Origin: Nocardiopsis sp. TSRI0078
GTDB lineage: Bacteria > Actinomycetota > Actinomycetes > Streptosporangiales > Streptosporangiaceae
Reading direction: 5' to 3'
Assembly (NCBI RefSeq): GCF_001905145.1
Contig: NZ_LWLB01000003.1
Location: 1-64,000, forward strand
DNA: 64,000 bases
In this document: positions 62,429 through 64,000 of the stretch, one piece after another
Position numbering within the stretch: the stretch's first letter is position 1
How the letters are laid out: each line of letters opens with the position of its first letter
The notes under the pieces: model-generated
Seen by the model: only the letters and a program-made list of their open reading frames with translations
What the model was told of the DNA's origin: nothing
Database searches by the model: none
Position numbers and translations under genes: made by a program

Positions 62429-62934
62429 ATCCGCTGACCGGGACCCCGGCCGGGGAGCCCCGCCCGTTCGTGTTCTGGGAACACCGCCTCTACCCGGGCG
62501 ACCTGGCGCTGCTGTCACGGGTCCGCGAGGACCTGTCCCGGGACCTGGCCGGGTTCGACGCCGACCTGGTGGAGACCGTACGGCTGTGCGCCAGCGAACT
62601 GTTCGCCAACTGCGTCAAGTACACCGGCTCCGGCCGCGAGGGCGGCGAGGTGCTGCGCGCGCTGTCGATGCCGGACCGGCGCACCCTGCGCTTCTCGGTG
62701 AGCGACTGCGGGGGCGGCGGGGGCGTCCCCCGCGTTCCGGTCGAGCGCGACGGCGACGAGTGGGACTGGGCCGAGGGCCAGCGCGGACTGCTGCTCGTGG
62801 AGAACCTGTCCCGCGCGTGGGGCCACTTCCGGCTGGCCCCCTGGGCGGACCTGGGCACCCACGTGTGGGCGGTCTTCGACGTGGCTCCGGAACGGTCTCC
62901 CCGGGGCCTGCGCCCGTACGTCTTCACCTCGTGA
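62425..62934 (+). CDS. ATP-binding (HATPase/anti-sigma-like) protein
   Basis: 169 residues of GHKL type: SRVREDLSRDLAGFDADLVETVRLCASELFANCVKYTG (N-box), LRFSVSDCGGGGGVPRV (G1, with the usual Asp-x-Gly), GQRGLLLVENLSRAWG. Similar to the ATPase at 59624 in class but different in detail. GTG 62425 has CAGGAGG about 9 nt upstream. It pairs with the hypothetical protein before it. Confidence 0.85.
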   Translation: MNPLTGTPAGEPRPFVFWEHRLYPGDLALLSRVREDLSRDLAGFDADLVETVRLCASELFANCVKYTGSGREGGEVLRALSMPDRRTLRFSVSDCGGGGGVPRVPVERDGDEWDWAEGQRGLLLVENLSRAWGHFRLAPWADLGTHVWAVFDVAPERSPRGLRPYVFTS

Positions 62935-63005
62935 GCCCGAGCGCTCCGGGCCGTGGGACCGGTTCCCACGGCCCCCTTCCCTCCCACCCCCGGTCAAGGA
63001 GCCGT

Positions 63006-63881
63006 ATGCCCAGCCGAGAACACGAGATCCCGCTGCGGATCATCCAGAACCAACCCGCGCTCGCGGCGGTACTGCTGCATGAGTCCCTGGGGTTGGACGT
63101 ACCCCACCACACCGAGGCCCTGTCGACCACCTCGGTCCTGACCAACTGCGACCCGAAGGAGCTCAACAGCGACGGCGCCACCCTGCTCCGGGACGGCGAC
63201 CGCAACGTGCTGGCCATCGTCGTGGAGCGCCAGAACAGCCCTGACCGGGGCAAGCGGGCGAGCTGGCCCGCCTACCTGGTCAACCTGCACGTGCGCCTGG
63301 AATGCCCCGCGGTGCTCGTCGTCCTGTGCCCCGACGAGGCGATGGCGCGCTGGTGCGCCAAGCCCATCAGTGTCGGCCACCCCGGCTTCGACCTGACCCC
63401 GCTGGTGGTCGGCCCGGGCAACACACCCGTCATCACCGATGTGGACCGGGCGCGGGAGATGCCCGAGCTGGCGGTGCTGTCGGCCCACACCCACGGGGAC
63501 GCCCATCCGCTCACGCTGAAAGCCGTGGTGGAGGCGCTCGACGCCACCGCCCCGAGGAACCGTCCGTTCTACTATGACTACGTACTGGCCGGTCTCAACG
63601 AGGCCGCCCGGAAGGAGCTGGAGGGCTTGATGTCCGTGGACACCTACGAATGGCAGAGCGACTTCGCCCGCGAGTACGTCGGCATGGGCCGTGAGGAGGG
63701 CCGCGAGGAGGGCCGGGCGGCCGAGGCCGCGGACAACGTCCTGCTCCTCCTCGACGCGCGCGGTCTGGCCGTGTCCGACCAGGTCCGCCGACGCGTCGAG
63801 TCCTGCACCGACCTCAGGACCCTGCGAGCGTGGGTCCGCCGCGCCGCCACGGTCGAGCACGCCGAGGACCTCTTCGGCTGA
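63006..63881 (+). CDS. Rpn/transposase-like nuclease-family protein
   Basis: 291 residues. It starts PSREHEIPLRIIQNQPALAAVLLHESLGLDVP, with a PD-(D/E)XK-like core guess at NSDGATLLRDGDRNVLAIVVERQNSPDRGKRASWPAYLVNLHVRLECPAVLVVLCPDE, and a helical C-terminus (FYYDYVLAGLNEAARKELEGLMS, then EYVGMGREEGREEGRAAEAADNVLLLLDARGL). The EG-rich repeat and this core resemble Rpn-type putative nucleases found in many copies in actinomycetes. AAGGAG precedes the ATG. Biological role unknown. Confidence 0.7.
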   Translation: MPSREHEIPLRIIQNQPALAAVLLHESLGLDVPHHTEALSTTSVLTNCDPKELNSDGATLLRDGDRNVLAIVVERQNSPDRGKRASWPAYLVNLHVRLECPAVLVVLCPDEAMARWCAKPISVGHPGFDLTPLVVGPGNTPVITDVDRAREMPELAVLSAHTHGDAHPLTLKAVVEALDATAPRNRPFYYDYVLAGLNEAARKELEGLMSVDTYEWQSDFAREYVGMGREEGREEGRAAEAADNVLLLLDARGLAVSDQVRRRVESCTDLRTLRAWVRRAATVEHAEDLFG

Positions 63882-63938
63882 CGCGCACCGGGGCCCGCAC
63901 GCGCGGTACTCCACGCGGGCCCGCTGAGGAGGGGGAAA

Positions 63939-63955
63939 GCGGCGGCCACCGCCGC
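63939..63955. terminator. Short GC hairpin after the last gene
   Basis: GCGGCGG-CCA-CCGCCGC, 7-bp arms with a 3-nt loop, 58 nt after the Rpn-like stop. The preceding GGAGGGGGAAAGC is purine-rich. No further gene is seen before the window ends at 64000. Confidence 0.5.
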
Positions 63956-64000
63956 CGTATCCGATCGGGGCGGTGGCCTGTCGCGACGTCCCTCCCGCTA

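Overview
The window is very GC-rich (roughly 70% or more by eye). It uses many GTG and TTG starts, packs genes into operons with 1-8 nt overlaps, and carries typical actinobacterial families (acyl-CoA carboxylase epsilon subunit, mycothiol-dependent isomerase, XRE/DUF397 pairs, SARP regulator, Stealth protein, rare TTA codons). I infer an antibiotic-type actinomycete, plausibly Nocardiopsidaceae or another Streptosporangiales/Streptomyces relative. No rRNA, tRNA or CRISPR array was seen.

Region 1 (1-9404) is a biosynthetic locus built on two divergent operons. Leftward run an ACP, a complete ketosynthase (KS), a KS-like partner without its catalytic residues, a type II thioesterase, a DUF2306 membrane protein and an acyl-CoA carboxylase (beta, epsilon, and a biotin carboxylase cut by the window edge). 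Rightward run an AfsA-type butanolide synthase, a HAD phosphatase, a FabG-like reductase and a SnoaL-like protein. Together they look like a self-contained type II PKS/FAS that makes a beta-ketoacyl-ACP and converts it to a butenolide or gamma-butyrolactone. The last sense codon of the KS is TTA.

Region 2 (9405-33926) is mostly ordinary chromosome. It holds L,D-transpeptidases, a pentapeptide-repeat protein, a NarL-type two-component system, two more DUF2306 proteins, alditol oxidase, a polysaccharide lyase, a choice-of-anchor protein, a DUF2267 plus pterin-dehydratase-like fusion, a PP2C-like phosphatase, a Stealth sugar-phosphotransferase, an ECF sigma/Asp23 locus with a hexanucleotide repeat and a frameshifted DUF6286 gene, an ABC-2 exporter, a VOC/AraC pair and a DMT transporter.

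Region 3 (34023-50936) looks like a C7-cyclitol gene cluster. It has a 2-epi-5-epi-valiolone-type sugar-phosphate cyclase, a single polypeptide fusing a ROK kinase to a zinc-type dehydrogenase, a TIM-barrel epimerase, a HAD phosphatase, a beta-lactamase-fold hydrolase, an aldo/keto reductase, a Tat-exported bicovalent flavin oxidase (TTA codon), a VOC protein like the valiolone epimerases, a deazaflavin-type reductase, a large SARP/NB-ARC/TPR activator (TTA codon) and an IS701-like transposase. No aminotransferase or glycosyltransferase is visible.

Region 4 (51513-58208) has a PepSY membrane protein, then an Asp-rich secreted protein with a sensor kinase/response regulator, then a DUF4956/VTC operon. 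Two matching inverted repeats (ATGAGG-N4-CCTCAT) sit about 54 nt upstream of both transcription units and look like the regulator's operators. Region 5 (58325-64000) has a mycothiol-dependent isomerase-like gene, a 40-bp perfect palindrome containing a parS-like core, and a WhiJ/AbaA-like developmental module (ATPase, XRE, DUF397) followed by a second ATPase and an Rpn-like protein.
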